This document shows positions 18,470-27,176 of a stretch of 64,000 bases of DNA, one piece after another (positions within the stretch are counted from its first letter, which is position 1; each line of letters opens with the position of its first letter). The notes under the pieces are model-generated. The model was not told where the DNA came from. It did not search any database and saw only the letters and a list, made by a program, of their open reading frames with translations. Origin of the DNA: Pseudomonas graminis (lineage in GTDB: Bacteria > Pseudomonadota > Gammaproteobacteria > Pseudomonadales > Pseudomonadaceae); the NCBI RefSeq assembly GCF_013201545.1, contig NZ_CP053746.1, forward strand, positions 954,501 through 1,018,500, given 5' to 3'. A program made the translations under genes and the position numbers.

Positions 18470-18510
18470 ATTCGCGCCGAGTGACATTCTTAATGTCAAA
18501 CGGCGCGAAT
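18470..18510. terminator. Two-part hairpin between convergent operons
   Basis: ATTCGCGCCG at 18470-18479 pairs with CGGCGCGAAT at 18501-18510. Inside it, TGACATT (18482-18488) pairs with AATGTCA. A 2-nt bulge separates the two stems. T-rich sequence follows on the plus strand. It lies between the convergent stops at 18417 and 18560 and probably ends transcription in one or both directions. Confidence 0.65.
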
Positions 18511-18559
18511 TTTAATAGAGCCTTTTGAGCATCTCGCCCCACCAAAGCCTTAGTGTTTA

Positions 18560-18898
18560 TCAGGCCTTAACTGTGATGATGATGCCTAAGATGATGACTG
18601 CGACACCAATGAAGTACTGAGGCTGAAATTTTTCACCGAAGAACAGATGACTCCCAATTGGCACAATGACAAACGCCAACGCCATTAGCGGATAAACCTT
18701 CCCAAGCTCGATCTTCTGCAGCACCCACACCCAGGCAATCGTTGTAATACCATACAGCGCAAAAGCCGAAAACAGTGTGGTAAGGGTAGCTATATCAAAG
18801 AAGCTTCCAGTGCGTTGCAGAGTAGAGGCGCTCAATTTGAAGAGAATCTGCCCAGCAGCAATACCAAGGACGCATATAAGCGCTACGAAATAAATCAT
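18560..18898 (-). CDS. Small four-helix membrane protein, EamA/SMR type (ArnE/GtrA-like flippase candidate)
   Basis: A 112-residue protein with four membrane helices, ending in FIGVAVIILGIIITVKA, the typical last helix of small multidrug-resistance/EamA half-proteins. Members next to a polyprenyl-phosphate glycosyltransferase (ArnE/ArnF, or GtrA in function) flip undecaprenyl-phosphate-linked sugars. It overlaps that transferase by 4 bp, which supports the flippase role over drug export. Substrate unknown. Confidence 0.7.
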   Translation of the reverse strand: MIYFVALICVLGIAAGQILFKLSASTLQRTGSFFDIATLTTLFSAFALYGITTIAWVWVLQKIELGKVYPLMALAFVIVPIGSHLFFGEKFQPQYFIGVAVIILGIIITVKA

Positions 18899-19890
18899 TT
18901 TACTTTCAGCTCGTTGACGGATTTGTTTTTGCGCAACAAATGGAATGCTCGCTTAGGTACCGCCTGAACATCGTGTCCGATAAATGCGAGGATGAACTGG
19001 GTACCCAAGATAATTGGCAGCGCTGAAAGCATCACTGTTCCGGCTGGCGTAGGTACACCTGAACTCAGGGACGACGCCCAATGAGAGAACCCGAACACAG
19101 AACCTACGATCACCAAAATCAACCCCAAAGGCAGCTCTAACGATGCGAGCGACATGTCACGCAGGTAATAACTATAGAAAATGCGCTTGGCCAGATTCCG
19201 CATGTGCTTGACGAAAAACTCGCCAACGATTTTAGATATCTTGAGGTTGCTGACCTCATCGGCGTATTTAGCATCCATCGGAATATCTACGGCAACTGCT
19301 CGCAATGTATTCAGACGGAAAAGCATGTCAGTTTCAAAAAAATAACGCCGGCTGATTTTGTTGAAAGGTAGATGGCGCGCAACATCTCGATGGATTGCGG
19401 TATAGCCATTGGTCGGGTCAAAAAGATCCCAATAGCCCGAAGAAAGCTTAGTTAAAAACGACAGCGCGGCGTTACCGAACAGACGAATCTTGGGCATCTG
19501 ACGGATTTCCTCGAGGTCGAAGAACCGGTTCCCCTTGGTGTAGTCTGCCTCACCGTGAATGATGGGGGCGACAAATTCAGGGAGCAAACGAGGGTCCATT
19601 TGCCCATCGCCGTCAATTTTCACAAATATGTCCATGCCGTCGGCGATGGCAGCCTGATAGCCAGCCATAACGGCACCGCCCACTCCCTGATTTTGTTCGT
19701 TGCGTACGACGACTACTCGAGGATCAGTGCAGTGTTCTTCGACAAAACTGCCAGATTGCTCTGGACAACAGTCGTCGACCGCGTAGATTTTAGTCACCTC
19801 GCTTCCAATCTCGGCGATAACACCGAGGATATGTGCCTTGACCTTGTAGCAAGGGATGATTACCGCAATTTTCAAGTCTGTCATTGTCAT
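18895..19890 (-). CDS. GtrB/DPM1-like polyprenyl-phosphate glycosyltransferase
   Basis: A family 2 enzyme (331 residues) that should charge undecaprenyl phosphate with one sugar at the cytoplasmic face. IAVIIPCYKVKAHI binds the nucleotide, FVKIDGDGQMDPRLLPEF holds the metal-binding Asp residues, and two hydrophobic segments at about residues 240-310 anchor it, as in GtrB and ArnC. The frame is open to 19923. I chose the ATG at 19890 (MTMTDLKIAV); 19884 and 19923 are alternatives without better ribosome sites. It overlaps the small flippase-like gene by 4 bp. Confidence 0.75.
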   Translation of the reverse strand: MTMTDLKIAVIIPCYKVKAHILGVIAEIGSEVTKIYAVDDCCPEQSGSFVEEHCTDPRVVVVRNEQNQGVGGAVMAGYQAAIADGMDIFVKIDGDGQMDPRLLPEFVAPIIHGEADYTKGNRFFDLEEIRQMPKIRLFGNAALSFLTKLSSGYWDLFDPTNGYTAIHRDVARHLPFNKISRRYFFETDMLFRLNTLRAVAVDIPMDAKYADEVSNLKISKIVGEFFVKHMRNLAKRIFYSYYLRDMSLASLELPLGLILVIVGSVFGFSHWASSLSSGVPTPAGTVMLSALPIILGTQFILAFIGHDVQAVPKRAFHLLRKNKSVNELKVK

Positions 19891-20380
19891 GGTTTTCGCC
19901 GTTTCATACCTTTGATCGATCAAGAACTCACAATCGACATGGAGATCAGAGCCAGGGATGGGTCCACCGAGTGGCAGCCCTTTCGTAAATGGATTCGATG
20001 ATGTTTTGTCGGCCAGCAGCGCCCGCTCGAAAAGCAGCCATGGTAACCCACTTTAAGGCAGTACTGGCAGTCCTGGTGCCAACCGCGCCAACGGCCTGGT
20101 AAAACCGTCGCGCCCATGCCTGGGGCCGATCAAGGGCCGCAGCGACTACCTTCAGATCAAAAGAGGCTTGGCTAACCCTCACTCGCCACCTGTCCGCGCA
20201 CGGTATTGGGGCACTGTGCCCATTAGCGATGGATGATGTGCTCGACTATAAGTCAGCTCGGCACGGCTTAACAAAAGTCTGGACTTGAGCAATCACACTC
20301 ATCACACTTCAAAACTTACCAGATACGGGGTCGTGGGAAAAAGCCTAAAAACTAGGTAGCTTCGGCTACTCTCCTTCAGC
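19891..20380. other. Gene-poor stretch of 490 bp
   Basis: The minus-strand frame 19946-20182 (78 codons) has an even codon pattern but no start context and no recognised domain, so it may be a gene fragment. Nothing else is visible. The stretch separates the divergent GtrB-like and acyltransferase genes. Confidence 0.4.
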
Positions 20381-21484
20381 ATGGCTAATAAAAACAACCC
20401 AGAACAGGCCACATATAGCATGAAAAAAAGCACTGTCTTGCTTGTCAGGCCGTTAGCATACCCCTGCTTAGAAGGAGTGAGATTTTACGCTGCGCTCATT
20501 GTATTCGTTGAGCATGTCCTCTCCGGAATTGTTCTCGAATATTTTAAAATAAGTCCACTTGAGTTTAGCTACTCCTCCGACTCAAGAACGCTTAAGGCGC
20601 TATATTATTTAGCGGACGGCAACCATGGCGTAGATATCTTTTTCATCATCAGCGGCTTTTTGATGACAAGACTGATCCAGAAACCAAACTTCTCTTATTC
20701 GAGCTTCGTACTCGCCAGAGTTAAGCGCATCTATCCTGCATTTCTCGTGTCGCTACTCATCACCACCCTAATTGTGGTGCAAGTATTTGGATGGCCGTGG
20801 AAAATCATGGACTTCCTGGGCAACCTGATTTTTTTAAATGCTTTTCCGGCGTTGGGGGTGATGCCCTACAACCACGTATCTTGGTCGCTCGGATACGAAT
20901 TCGCTTTCTACGTGATAATACCTGCATTGGCACTGGTACCAGGCAATACAGCTAAAGCCTCCATAAAGTTCGTAATTTTGCTAGCAATTCTGTTCTGCAT
21001 ACCGACTTCGCTCATCCGGTTCGAAGCTCTGTTTGTGGGGGGACTCATCGGGATTTTATCTGAATCATCCCTCAAAGCATTCGCATCCAAAATCCCCCTC
21101 TCGATTGCGGTCATTGCTTACCTAAGCTGCGGAGTCATAAAGGCTTTAGGAGTCATTAGCTACCAAAGTTATTATTCCCTATTCCTGGCGTGCGCCGCAG
21201 TGCTGTTTGTTAGACTGGTATGGCGAACCTCTGCCCTTGGCTCGTTCCTTATGCTTCCCGCTATGAGAACGCTGGGCACGCTGTCCTATTCGCTATATTT
21301 GTATCATTCGGTCATTGCGTCCCTTGTGCTATACAAGCTAACTCCATGGCCCGCGTCGCTTGGGGGTGCCGTATTTGCATTTTTGACGACTTTTGTGCTT
21401 ACCCTTTTTGCTTCCTATGTGTCGTACATGCTATTTGAAAAGTGGTATTTTAACGCCTCGCGGCATAGAGCTTCAGTCCCATAG
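20381..21484 (+). CDS. Acyltransferase family 3 membrane protein (OafA-like)
   Basis: A 367-residue protein with about ten membrane helices. The start LEGVRFYAALIVFVEHVLSG has the conserved His of the family, and GVDIFFIISGFLMTRLI is its hallmark second block. Such proteins O-acetylate surface polysaccharides from a cytoplasmic acyl donor. The gene is visibly more AT-rich than its neighbours, which suggests recent transfer into the locus. No Shine-Dalgarno sequence precedes the ATG at 20381; an internal ATG at 20420 is the alternative. It stands alone on the plus strand. Confidence 0.85.
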   Translation: MANKNNPEQATYSMKKSTVLLVRPLAYPCLEGVRFYAALIVFVEHVLSGIVLEYFKISPLEFSYSSDSRTLKALYYLADGNHGVDIFFIISGFLMTRLIQKPNFSYSSFVLARVKRIYPAFLVSLLITTLIVVQVFGWPWKIMDFLGNLIFLNAFPALGVMPYNHVSWSLGYEFAFYVIIPALALVPGNTAKASIKFVILLAILFCIPTSLIRFEALFVGGLIGILSESSLKAFASKIPLSIAVIAYLSCGVIKALGVISYQSYYSLFLACAAVLFVRLVWRTSALGSFLMLPAMRTLGTLSYSLYLYHSVIASLVLYKLTPWPASLGGAVFAFLTTFVLTLFASYVSYMLFEKWYFNASRHRASVP

Positions 21485-21630
21485 CCGCTTGTGGCAGTTC
21501 GCGCTCAGCGCTTGAGTTCCGAAGGCTTACAGTTGGCGCCTGTCGTTCAAGCAGGCATTAGGGCCCTGGCGCCTCCTTAAGAGACGGCAGTAGCCCTATA
21601 GCAGGTGCCGACTGAGAAGTCGCTTTGCTC

Positions 21631-23007
21631 TTAGGGCGCAGCGGATAACCTGCGCATGACTTCAATTACCAGCGCTTTAGCATGGACCCGCAACTCAGGT
21701 ACGGCTGTCGCTTCCCAGTATGTAGCTTTAAGCATCGGCCCAACATAACTAAGCCATGGCGTCGCAATGTCCTGACTGCTCAATACTTCATAGCGAGGTG
21801 ATACATTAATCCCCAGCCCAAGATTATCTGAGGAAATAATATCGGCGCTGACAAGATTTCGCATCAACTCATCTTCTATTCTAGAGAGGCTAGTGCAAGG
21901 TCCAGTGCAATTGATTATCTTGTTGACCGCCACCCGATAAACGCGCTCAGAGCCACGCCGCGCCACGTCGACCTCACAGACATCCCCTTTGATCTCCACT
22001 GCGGTAACTCTACCTGCGATGAGTTCAACACTAGAATCCTGTATACCAGCTTCGAAAATGCGAGACGTTTCGGGCGCAATTCTGTGCCGATGTGAGTCCC
22101 AATATACCTGGAGGTGTCGCAGGAAACGCCTACGCTCGATTAACGGCAAACGCGACCACAATTCTGGAGTGATATTTCTGAGAGCCGTAATTACCTCCCT
22201 CCAATGCTCTGACGAGATACTTATACAGTTCCGTACGATCCTTAAATACGTCCGAACAGTAGGCGCAGCATTAAGAATTAAACTCTGGACATCCGTCGTA
22301 AAGCCATCAGCTGGGAGCTGGTCCCTGTGGGCTTTTGGGTGCAGCCCGCGGCGTGAGACCATAAAAACTTGCGCGGACGGCAGGGAGCGTTTGATGGACA
22401 ATAATACATCGACAGCAGTCAGTCCCGTCCCAATGAGCAGGACCCTGGGAGCATCCTTATGGGCAAGCTCCAAGTGATTCAACCACGGGTCTGCGATATA
22501 AAATGGCGAAAATGATTGTGGATTTACAGCCAGTGGATTTGAGGGGGCAAAATTTCCCAGCGCCAGAATGACATGATCAGCCAGGATTTTTGCTCCGCAA
22601 GCCATTTCCAACAAGACGTCGCTCCCCTTCTTTTCAACCGAGAGCACGTTACCCGCTACGCGCCGACAGGTGACACGACCTGCGCTTTGCGACTCAGCAA
22701 CGGCCAGGAGCTCCTCCAAATACACACCGTATAGCGAACGAGAGACGAAACTGCCGGAGTGAGTTTCAGTGTCTAAGCGACGGCAGAAACGCACAAAAGA
22801 GTCTGGATCATCCTGCAGTGCGGACATATTGCCAGCAGGCACGTTTAATAGATGGTGTGGGCTACTCGTTCCGTATGCTAAACCCCGCGCCATTTTGCCA
22901 GAACGATTTACCAGTATTAATTCTGCTCCTTGGGGAGCATGTCTCATGAATTCAACCGCAGCTACAGTGCCACTGAATCCCGCGCCGATGATCACCACGC
23001 GCCTCAT
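21631..23007 (-). CDS. FAD/NAD(P)-binding protein of the NAD_binding_9 type
   Basis: A 458-residue cytoplasmic flavoprotein. VVIIGAGFSGTVAAVEF binds FAD at the N terminus; RVLLIGTGLTAVDVLLS at about residue 185 is a second dinucleotide fold. HHLLNVPAGNMSAL is characteristic of the uncharacterised YdhS/NAD_binding_9 family. The ATG at 23007 follows GAGGA at a good distance; the frame extending to 23115 has no such signal. Its reaction is unknown, and its place in a polysaccharide locus is unexplained. A sugar-modifying oxidoreductase is possible but unsupported. Confidence 0.75.
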   Translation of the reverse strand: MRRVVIIGAGFSGTVAAVEFMRHAPQGAELILVNRSGKMARGLAYGTSSPHHLLNVPAGNMSALQDDPDSFVRFCRRLDTETHSGSFVSRSLYGVYLEELLAVAESQSAGRVTCRRVAGNVLSVEKKGSDVLLEMACGAKILADHVILALGNFAPSNPLAVNPQSFSPFYIADPWLNHLELAHKDAPRVLLIGTGLTAVDVLLSIKRSLPSAQVFMVSRRGLHPKAHRDQLPADGFTTDVQSLILNAAPTVRTYLRIVRNCISISSEHWREVITALRNITPELWSRLPLIERRRFLRHLQVYWDSHRHRIAPETSRIFEAGIQDSSVELIAGRVTAVEIKGDVCEVDVARRGSERVYRVAVNKIINCTGPCTSLSRIEDELMRNLVSADIISSDNLGLGINVSPRYEVLSSQDIATPWLSYVGPMLKATYWEATAVPELRVHAKALVIEVMRRLSAAP

Positions 23008-23174
23008 ACATATTCCTCTACCTGATTCGCAGCTAAGTTCCACCAAAGGCAAAACAAGATTCGGTACCGATTGCCGCGGTTGGACCCCGCACGTCTCCTG
23101 GCCCCATATGAACAAATGACTCGTATTCCGGGCGCATCAATCATCATGCCTGGTTTTCTCTTCCGATGAGGACC

Positions 23175-24083
23175 TCAGGATTTAAATCTACTTCCAGCCA
23201 CAATTGATCCGACACACGCCAGCGTGAAGGCGATCTGGTCGCGGCGACGGCGGCGACACTTGCGGGCGGTCAACGCCAGCCATAATCGTGAACTGATATG
23301 TGGCGCACCGTCAGGGTGACTATCTAGAAGCGATCCAACTATTGACACCTGAGCGAACCACCAACCGTTCAGGGCTTTCTTCGCCCGTGCGATTGCTGTG
23401 CTGAATCCAGTATTCACCCCAACCTGATTATCCGCATGCTGCCGATAATCCATCCCAGGCACTGGATCGATAAACCACGTAAACCCATGGCTGCGCGCGT
23501 ACGCATAACAAAACCAGTCATGCAACGCGACGTCCTGCACCCTCTCCCACTCATCCACGATCAGCCTCTTGAACCCCGCTGCTAGCGCTGGCTTGAGCAC
23601 ATACGTGCATCCCGGCCCCGCGGCTTCGAAGAGGTGATCCCATTGCACCTGAGGCTGGGCTTTGTCGACAAGCATTCTTCGGCCATCGGGCCAGAAGGCG
23701 ACGACGTTACTGGAGTAACCGTCAACATCGTCCGAACGCAGTTTTGCAACCGCACGCTCAAGCTTGTCGGGATACCAGATATCGTCTTGGTCGGAGAAGG
23801 ATACAAAATCGTATTCGCCGATATCGACATCGCGTATCAGGCGGAAGAAGTTGCGTGCGGCGCCCTTGAATGGGCCTGCAGAAGGGAGCAACGTTACGTT
23901 AGGGTGAGTCGCCGCGTACTCGGCGCACCAGCCTTCGGTACCATCGGTCGACGGGTCGACGCTGATGTAGATGCTGACGTGCACATTGGTCTGCGCGAGG
24001 ATAGAGGCAATCTGCTCCTCTATCCACGACATGCCGTTATAGGCAGCCAACAGCACAGCGACTTCGGGTAACTCAAAAGACAT
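23175..24083 (-). CDS. Family 2 glycosyltransferase (rhamnosyltransferase-like)
   Basis: A 302-residue GT-A enzyme. VAVLLAAYNGMSWIEEQIAS is the nucleotide-binding start; VSFSDQDDIWYPDKLERAV holds the metal site; MDYRQHADNQVGVN is the late motif. These match the 6358-7347 enzyme block by block, so the two are paralogues. It follows rmlA on the same strand with a gap of 31 bp, consistent with using the dTDP-rhamnose that operon makes. Linkage unknown. Confidence 0.82.
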   Translation of the reverse strand: MSFELPEVAVLLAAYNGMSWIEEQIASILAQTNVHVSIYISVDPSTDGTEGWCAEYAATHPNVTLLPSAGPFKGAARNFFRLIRDVDIGEYDFVSFSDQDDIWYPDKLERAVAKLRSDDVDGYSSNVVAFWPDGRRMLVDKAQPQVQWDHLFEAAGPGCTYVLKPALAAGFKRLIVDEWERVQDVALHDWFCYAYARSHGFTWFIDPVPGMDYRQHADNQVGVNTGFSTAIARAKKALNGWWFAQVSIVGSLLDSHPDGAPHISSRLWLALTARKCRRRRRDQIAFTLACVGSIVAGSRFKS

Positions 24084-24114
24084 GCTGTTGGCAGCCTATT
24101 CGTTCAAAGGTCTA

Positions 24115-25005
24115 TCACGCGTTGCCGTGGTCAAGCATCTTTTGCAAGTACTGTCCGTACCCGGTTTTCTTCAGCTTTTCAGCTTGGGAAGCGACCTGCT
24201 CTTCGGTGATCCAGCCGTTGGTGTAACCGATCTCTTCGAGGCATGCCACTTTCCAGCCTTGGCGCTGTTCGATGGTGTGGACAAAGTGGCTGGCTTCCAG
24301 CAGCGATTCGTGGGTACCGGTGTCCAGCCAGGCGAAGCCGCGACCCAGCATTTGTACAGTCAGGCTCTTCTGCTCAAGGTAGACACGATTGACGTCGGTA
24401 ATTTCAAGCTCGCCCCGCTCGGACGGTTTGATGTTTTTCGCGATCTCGACAACCTGGTTGTCGTAGAAATACAGACCGGTCACCGCATAGCTTGATTTCG
24501 GCGCTGCTGGCTTTTCTTCGATGCTCAGTGCGCGGCCGTCCTTGTCGAACTCAACCACCCCAAAACGCTCCGGATCGTTGACGTGGTAGCCGAACACGGT
24601 CGCGCCTTCGGTCTGCTCGCCGGCGGCGCGCAGGTTGTCCGAGAAGTGTTGGCCGTAAAAGATGTTGTCGCCCAGGATCAGGCAGCAAGGGTCTTTGCCG
24701 ATGAACTCTTCGCCAATGATAAAGGCTTGGGCGAGGCCATCCGGGCTAGGCTGTTCGGCGTAGGTCAGTTCGATGCCGTATTGACTGCCATCGCCGAGCA
24801 ACTTGCGGAAGCTCGGCAAATCGTCGGGCGTCGAAATGATCAAAATTTCGCGCATGCCAGCCAGCATGAGCACCGACAACGGGTAGAAAATCATTGGCTT
24901 GTCGTAGATCGGAAGCATCTGCTTGGAAACGCCCAGTGTCAGCGGGTGCAGGCGAGTGCCCGAACCGCCGGCCAGAATGATTCCTTTACGATTGGTCGTG
25001 TTCAT
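24115..25005 (-). CDS. rmlA: Glucose-1-phosphate thymidylyltransferase RmlA
   Basis: First step of dTDP-L-rhamnose synthesis: glucose-1-phosphate + dTTP gives dTDP-glucose. The nucleotide loop [16 protein letters not shown] and the block [19 protein letters not shown] are diagnostic, and 296 residues is the normal length. The ATG at 25005 (MNTTNRKG) overlaps the rmlD stop by 4 bp and gives the standard N terminus; the frame continuing to 25050 lies within rmlD. Confidence 0.97.
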   Translation of the reverse strand: MNTTNRKGIILAGGSGTRLHPLTLGVSKQMLPIYDKPMIFYPLSVLMLAGMREILIISTPDDLPSFRKLLGDGSQYGIELTYAEQPSPDGLAQAFIIGEEFIGKDPCCLILGDNIFYGQHFSDNLRAAGEQTEGATVFGYHVNDPERFGVVEFDKDGRALSIEEKPAAPKSSYAVTGLYFYDNQVVEIAKNIKPSERGELEITDVNRVYLEQKSLTVQMLGRGFAWLDTGTHESLLEASHFVHTIEQRQGWKVACLEEIGYTNGWITEEQVASQAEKLKKTGYGQYLQKMLDHGNA

Positions 25006-25907
25006 TTGTTCAGAGCTTCCATAAGCATGCGGGTTACGCCACTTTGCCAATCCGGCAAGTGTAGAGAAAAGGTCTCGCGTAGCTTGTCCGTCGCAAGGCG
25101 CGAATTCAGCGGACGACTAGCGGGTGTAGGGTATTCGGTGGTTGCGATCGGGCTTATCGTCTCGACCGCCAGCACTTCACCGTTAGCGCGAGCGAAATCG
25201 ATGACGTAGCTCGCGTAGGCGTGCCACGAGGTCTCGCCGGCAGGAGCGAGGTGGTAAATGCCGCACAGCTCAGGGTTGACCAGCGCTTTTTGAAGCGCGG
25301 CCACCGCCACGTCCGCCAGCAGATCAGCGCCAGTCGGCACCCCGATCTGATCGGCGATCACGTTTAACGAGGCGCGGTCTTTGGCCAGGCGCAGCATGGT
25401 TTTCGCGAAATTGTTGCCACGCGCCGCATACACCCAGCTGGTGCGGAATATCAGGTGCTTGCAGCCCGAAGCGACAATCAACTGTTCGCCTTCCAGCTTG
25501 GTGGCGCCGTAGTAATTGACCGGCGCGACGGCGTCGGTCTCTTTCCACGGCTTCATGCCACTGCCGTCGAACACGTAGTCGGTCGAGTAGTGCACCAGCA
25601 GCGCGTCGAGACGCTTGGCTTCTTCGGCCATCACCTGGCTCGCCAACGCGTTGATGGTGTGTGCCAGTTCGCGCTCGGTTTCGGCTTTGTCTACTGCGGT
25701 GTAAGCAGCCGCATTGACGATGACCTGCGGCGACACGCTACGGATGGCTTCGCGCAGACCGGCGAGGTCCGACAAGTCGCCCACCAGCGTGCCGTAGGGA
25801 GTGGCGGCCGGATGGCGATCAAGTGCAATCACTTCGCCCAATACACTCAAGGCGCGTTGCAGCTCCCAGCCGACCTGGCCGTTTTTACCGAGCAGGAGGA
25901 TTTTCAT
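25002..25907 (-). CDS. rmlD: dTDP-4-dehydrorhamnose reductase RmlD
   Basis: Last step of the pathway: NAD(P)H reduction to dTDP-L-rhamnose. [16 protein letters not shown] is the Rossmann start, [16 protein letters not shown] a conserved RmlD block and [10 protein letters not shown] holds the catalytic Tyr and Lys. The length is 301 residues. The ATG at 25907 overlaps the rmlB stop (ATGA), so rmlB, rmlD and rmlA are translationally coupled. Confidence 0.97.
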   Translation of the reverse strand: MKILLLGKNGQVGWELQRALSVLGEVIALDRHPAATPYGTLVGDLSDLAGLREAIRSVSPQVIVNAAAYTAVDKAETERELAHTINALASQVMAEEAKRLDALLVHYSTDYVFDGSGMKPWKETDAVAPVNYYGATKLEGEQLIVASGCKHLIFRTSWVYAARGNNFAKTMLRLAKDRASLNVIADQIGVPTGADLLADVAVAALQKALVNPELCGIYHLAPAGETSWHAYASYVIDFARANGEVLAVETISPIATTEYPTPASRPLNSRLATDKLRETFSLHLPDWQSGVTRMLMEALNK

Positions 25908-26980
25908 TCTTTGTCTTCGCGCTCTGCGTAGTTCTTGTCGATCCACTGTTGGTAGCTGCCGCTTTTAACGTGCGAAACCCACTCAGGATTATCGAGGTAC
26001 CACTGCACGGTCTTGCGGATCCCGGATTCGAAGGTTTCTTCGGGAACCCAGCCTAGCTCACGCTGAATTTTGCTGGCGTCGATCGCATAGCGCAGATCGT
26101 GGCCCGGACGGTCTTGAACATAAGTCAGCAGCTCAACGTGAGGACGGAACGCTGAATCAGGACGCAATTCGTCGAGCAATGCACAAACGGTGCGCACGAC
26201 TTCGATGTTCTGTTTCTCGTTGTGACCGCCGATGTTGTAGGTCTCGCCCACTTCGCCTTCAGTAACGACTTTGTAGAGCGCACGGGCGTGGTCTTCGACA
26301 AACAGCCAGTCGCGGATCTGGTCGCCTTTGCCGTAGATCGGCAGCGGCTTGCCTTCCAGCGCGTTGAGAATGACCAACGGGATCAGTTTCTCGGGGAAGT
26401 GGAACGGCCCGTAGTTGTTCGAGCAGTTCGTCACCAGCGTCGGCAGGCCATAGGTGCGCGCCCAAGCGCGGACGAGGTGGTCGGAGCTTGCCTTGCTCGC
26501 TGAATATGGCGAGCTTGGCTGATACGGGGTGGTTTCGGTGAAGAGATCTTCCGGCCCATGGAGATCGCCGTACACTTCGTCGGTTGAAATGTGGTGAAAG
26601 CGGAATGCAGACTTCCGGCTCTCGTCCAGCGCAGACCAATAACCGCGTGCGGCTTCAAGCAACACGTAAGTGCCGATGATGTTGGTCTGTATGAACTCGG
26701 ACGGCCCGCTGATGGAGCGGTCAACATGGGACTCGGCCGCCAGGTGCATCACGGCATCCGGCTGATGCTCGCGGAATACGCGATCAAGGTCTTCGCGGTT
26801 GCAGATGTCGACGTGTTCGAAGGCATAGCGCCCGTTCTGGTCAACTGTTTGCAGCGACTCAAGGTTACCCGCGTAAGTCAGCTTGTCGACGTTGACGACC
26901 GAATCGGTGGTGTTGGCAATGATGTGCCGTACGACTGCTGAGCCGATGAAGCCTGCGCCGCCAGTAACTAAGATCTTCAC
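25904..26980 (-). CDS. rmlB: dTDP-glucose 4,6-dehydratase RmlB
   Basis: Second step: dTDP-glucose to dTDP-4-keto-6-deoxyglucose with bound NAD+. [17 protein letters not shown] is the NAD loop, [13 protein letters not shown] holds the catalytic Thr-Asp-Glu, and [16 protein letters not shown] the Tyr-x-x-x-Lys. Length 358 residues. The start is a GTG at 26980. It leads the minus-strand operon rmlB-rmlD-rmlA and the following glycosyltransferase; the promoter should lie in 26981-27176. Confidence 0.97.
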   Translation of the reverse strand: MKILVTGGAGFIGSAVVRHIIANTTDSVVNVDKLTYAGNLESLQTVDQNGRYAFEHVDICNREDLDRVFREHQPDAVMHLAAESHVDRSISGPSEFIQTNIIGTYVLLEAARGYWSALDESRKSAFRFHHISTDEVYGDLHGPEDLFTETTPYQPSSPYSASKASSDHLVRAWARTYGLPTLVTNCSNNYGPFHFPEKLIPLVILNALEGKPLPIYGKGDQIRDWLFVEDHARALYKVVTEGEVGETYNIGGHNEKQNIEVVRTVCALLDELRPDSAFRPHVELLTYVQDRPGHDLRYAIDASKIQRELGWVPEETFESGIRKTVQWYLDNPEWVSHVKSGSYQQWIDKNYAEREDKE

Positions 26981-27176
26981 GCGAAATTCATACCCTGAGT
27001 GTTGGCAACTTTGCGCGCTGCCGGGTCCATGGAAAGCGAGGGTGCCAGAAAATGGTCAGCCTCTTGTGCGAATCAACTGTCGGATACGTCCGAACACAGG
27101 TACCGACGATCAACGAAATGAACAGACCGCATTTTAACGGCAACGTCCATTATTACTACAGGGTGTTCAAGGCGCC

